From Bradyrhizobium sp. ISRA430 (GTDB taxonomy: Bacteria; Pseudomonadota; Alphaproteobacteria; Rhizobiales; Xanthobacteraceae), in assembly GCF_029909975.1 (NCBI RefSeq), contig NZ_CP094516.1, forward strand, positions 5,580,001 through 5,644,000: DNA of 64,000 nt. The letters run 5' to 3'. Under the pieces are notes generated by a model. It did no database searches. It saw only the letters and a list, made by a program, of their open reading frames with translations, and was not told where the DNA came from. Every line of letters starts with the position of its first letter. Position 1 is the stretch's first letter. The position numbers were made by a program, and so were the translations under genes. Shown here one piece after another: positions 63,795-64,000 of this stretch.

Positions 63795-64000
63795 GGGGTG
63801 GCTCGTCCCGCGAAATAGCGCTGTGTCGCCGCCTCGAGCCCCACGCACACTGCGCTCCCTCCCCCCTTGCGGGGGAGGGCGGGGGAGGGGGGTAGCCCCG
63901 GGCAGGATGCTTCCGGTGTGGAGACCGCCAGCAACAGCGCGCCCACGTCCCGAGCTCTTACGCCGAGAGATTGTACCGTGCGGCACCCCCCTCCCTGACC
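63795..64000. other. Region upstream of ccmB without a recognisable ccmA
   Basis: No frame here resembles a CcmA C-terminus. One minus frame ends in NLSA at about 63958, but the context does not allow a call. A G/C-rich repeat occupies the middle and the window edge looks like the start of another one. Confidence 0.5.
63855..63893. repeat. GC-rich repeat with GGGGGAGGG units, family E
   Basis: CTCCCTCCCCCC pairs with GGGGGAGGG around TTGC. A similar 'ccccctccctgacc' is cut by the window end at 63987, suggesting a second copy. Confidence 0.7.

Overview
This window looks like core chromosome of a Bradyrhizobium-like alphaproteobacterium (Nitrobacteraceae). Evidence is the high GC with codon use to match, a MatB that reads almost like the Rhodopseudomonas/Bradyrhizobium enzyme, the dapF-mtaB-ftsY-yciB-ccm order, IalB and DUF2336 proteins, and many short palindromic repeats of the rhizobial type between genes. 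I see no tRNA, rRNA, CRISPR array, insertion sequence or prophage. Assignment to genus is inference from protein resemblance and repeat style.

Layout. 1-5 kb: two TAXI-type TRAP solute receptors, a pterin dehydratase and a YkvA protein. 5-12 kb: a quinone oxidoreductase, a 2,4-dienoyl-CoA-reductase-like SDR, an IalB protein, rlmN, a PAP2 phosphatase and argG. 12.2-13.7 kb: the only clearly foreign-looking stretch, with lower GC, holding two oppositely oriented pieces of what looks like one P-loop ATPase. 13.7-20 kb: a proline-rich OmpA-like protein, VOC and FkbM enzymes and a hybrid histidine kinase. 20-23.6 kb: sdhCDAB. 24-32.7 kb: a LysR regulator, a TauE exporter, matB divergent from an SDR, a fasciclin protein, a cytochrome b plus Tat-exported molybdopterin oxidoreductase pair, and an MFS transporter.

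33-45 kb: leuB, asd, a beta carbonic anhydrase, a CitE-like lyase, a receiver pair (one degenerate), a glycosyltransferase, leuD, small exported proteins and leuC. 45.7-52 kb: the ffh-rpsP-rimM-trmD-rplS translation/SRP cluster, split by an MFS/LysR pair. 52-64 kb: a metallo-hydrolase, an exported GyrI-like/SIMPL pair, dapF-mtaB, a DUF2336 protein, an RluA-like enzyme, ftsY, yciB and ccmB-ccmC-ccmD-ccmG.

The genes are mostly housekeeping: leucine, aspartate-family, diaminopimelate and arginine synthesis, complex II, cytochrome c maturation, SRP targeting (both Ffh and FtsY) and rRNA/tRNA modification. The most unusual signals are the broken ATPase locus and a set of intergenic palindromic elements. 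Three of those elements, with different stems, share the same 16-bp apical palindrome GTGCGCAATTGCGCAC.
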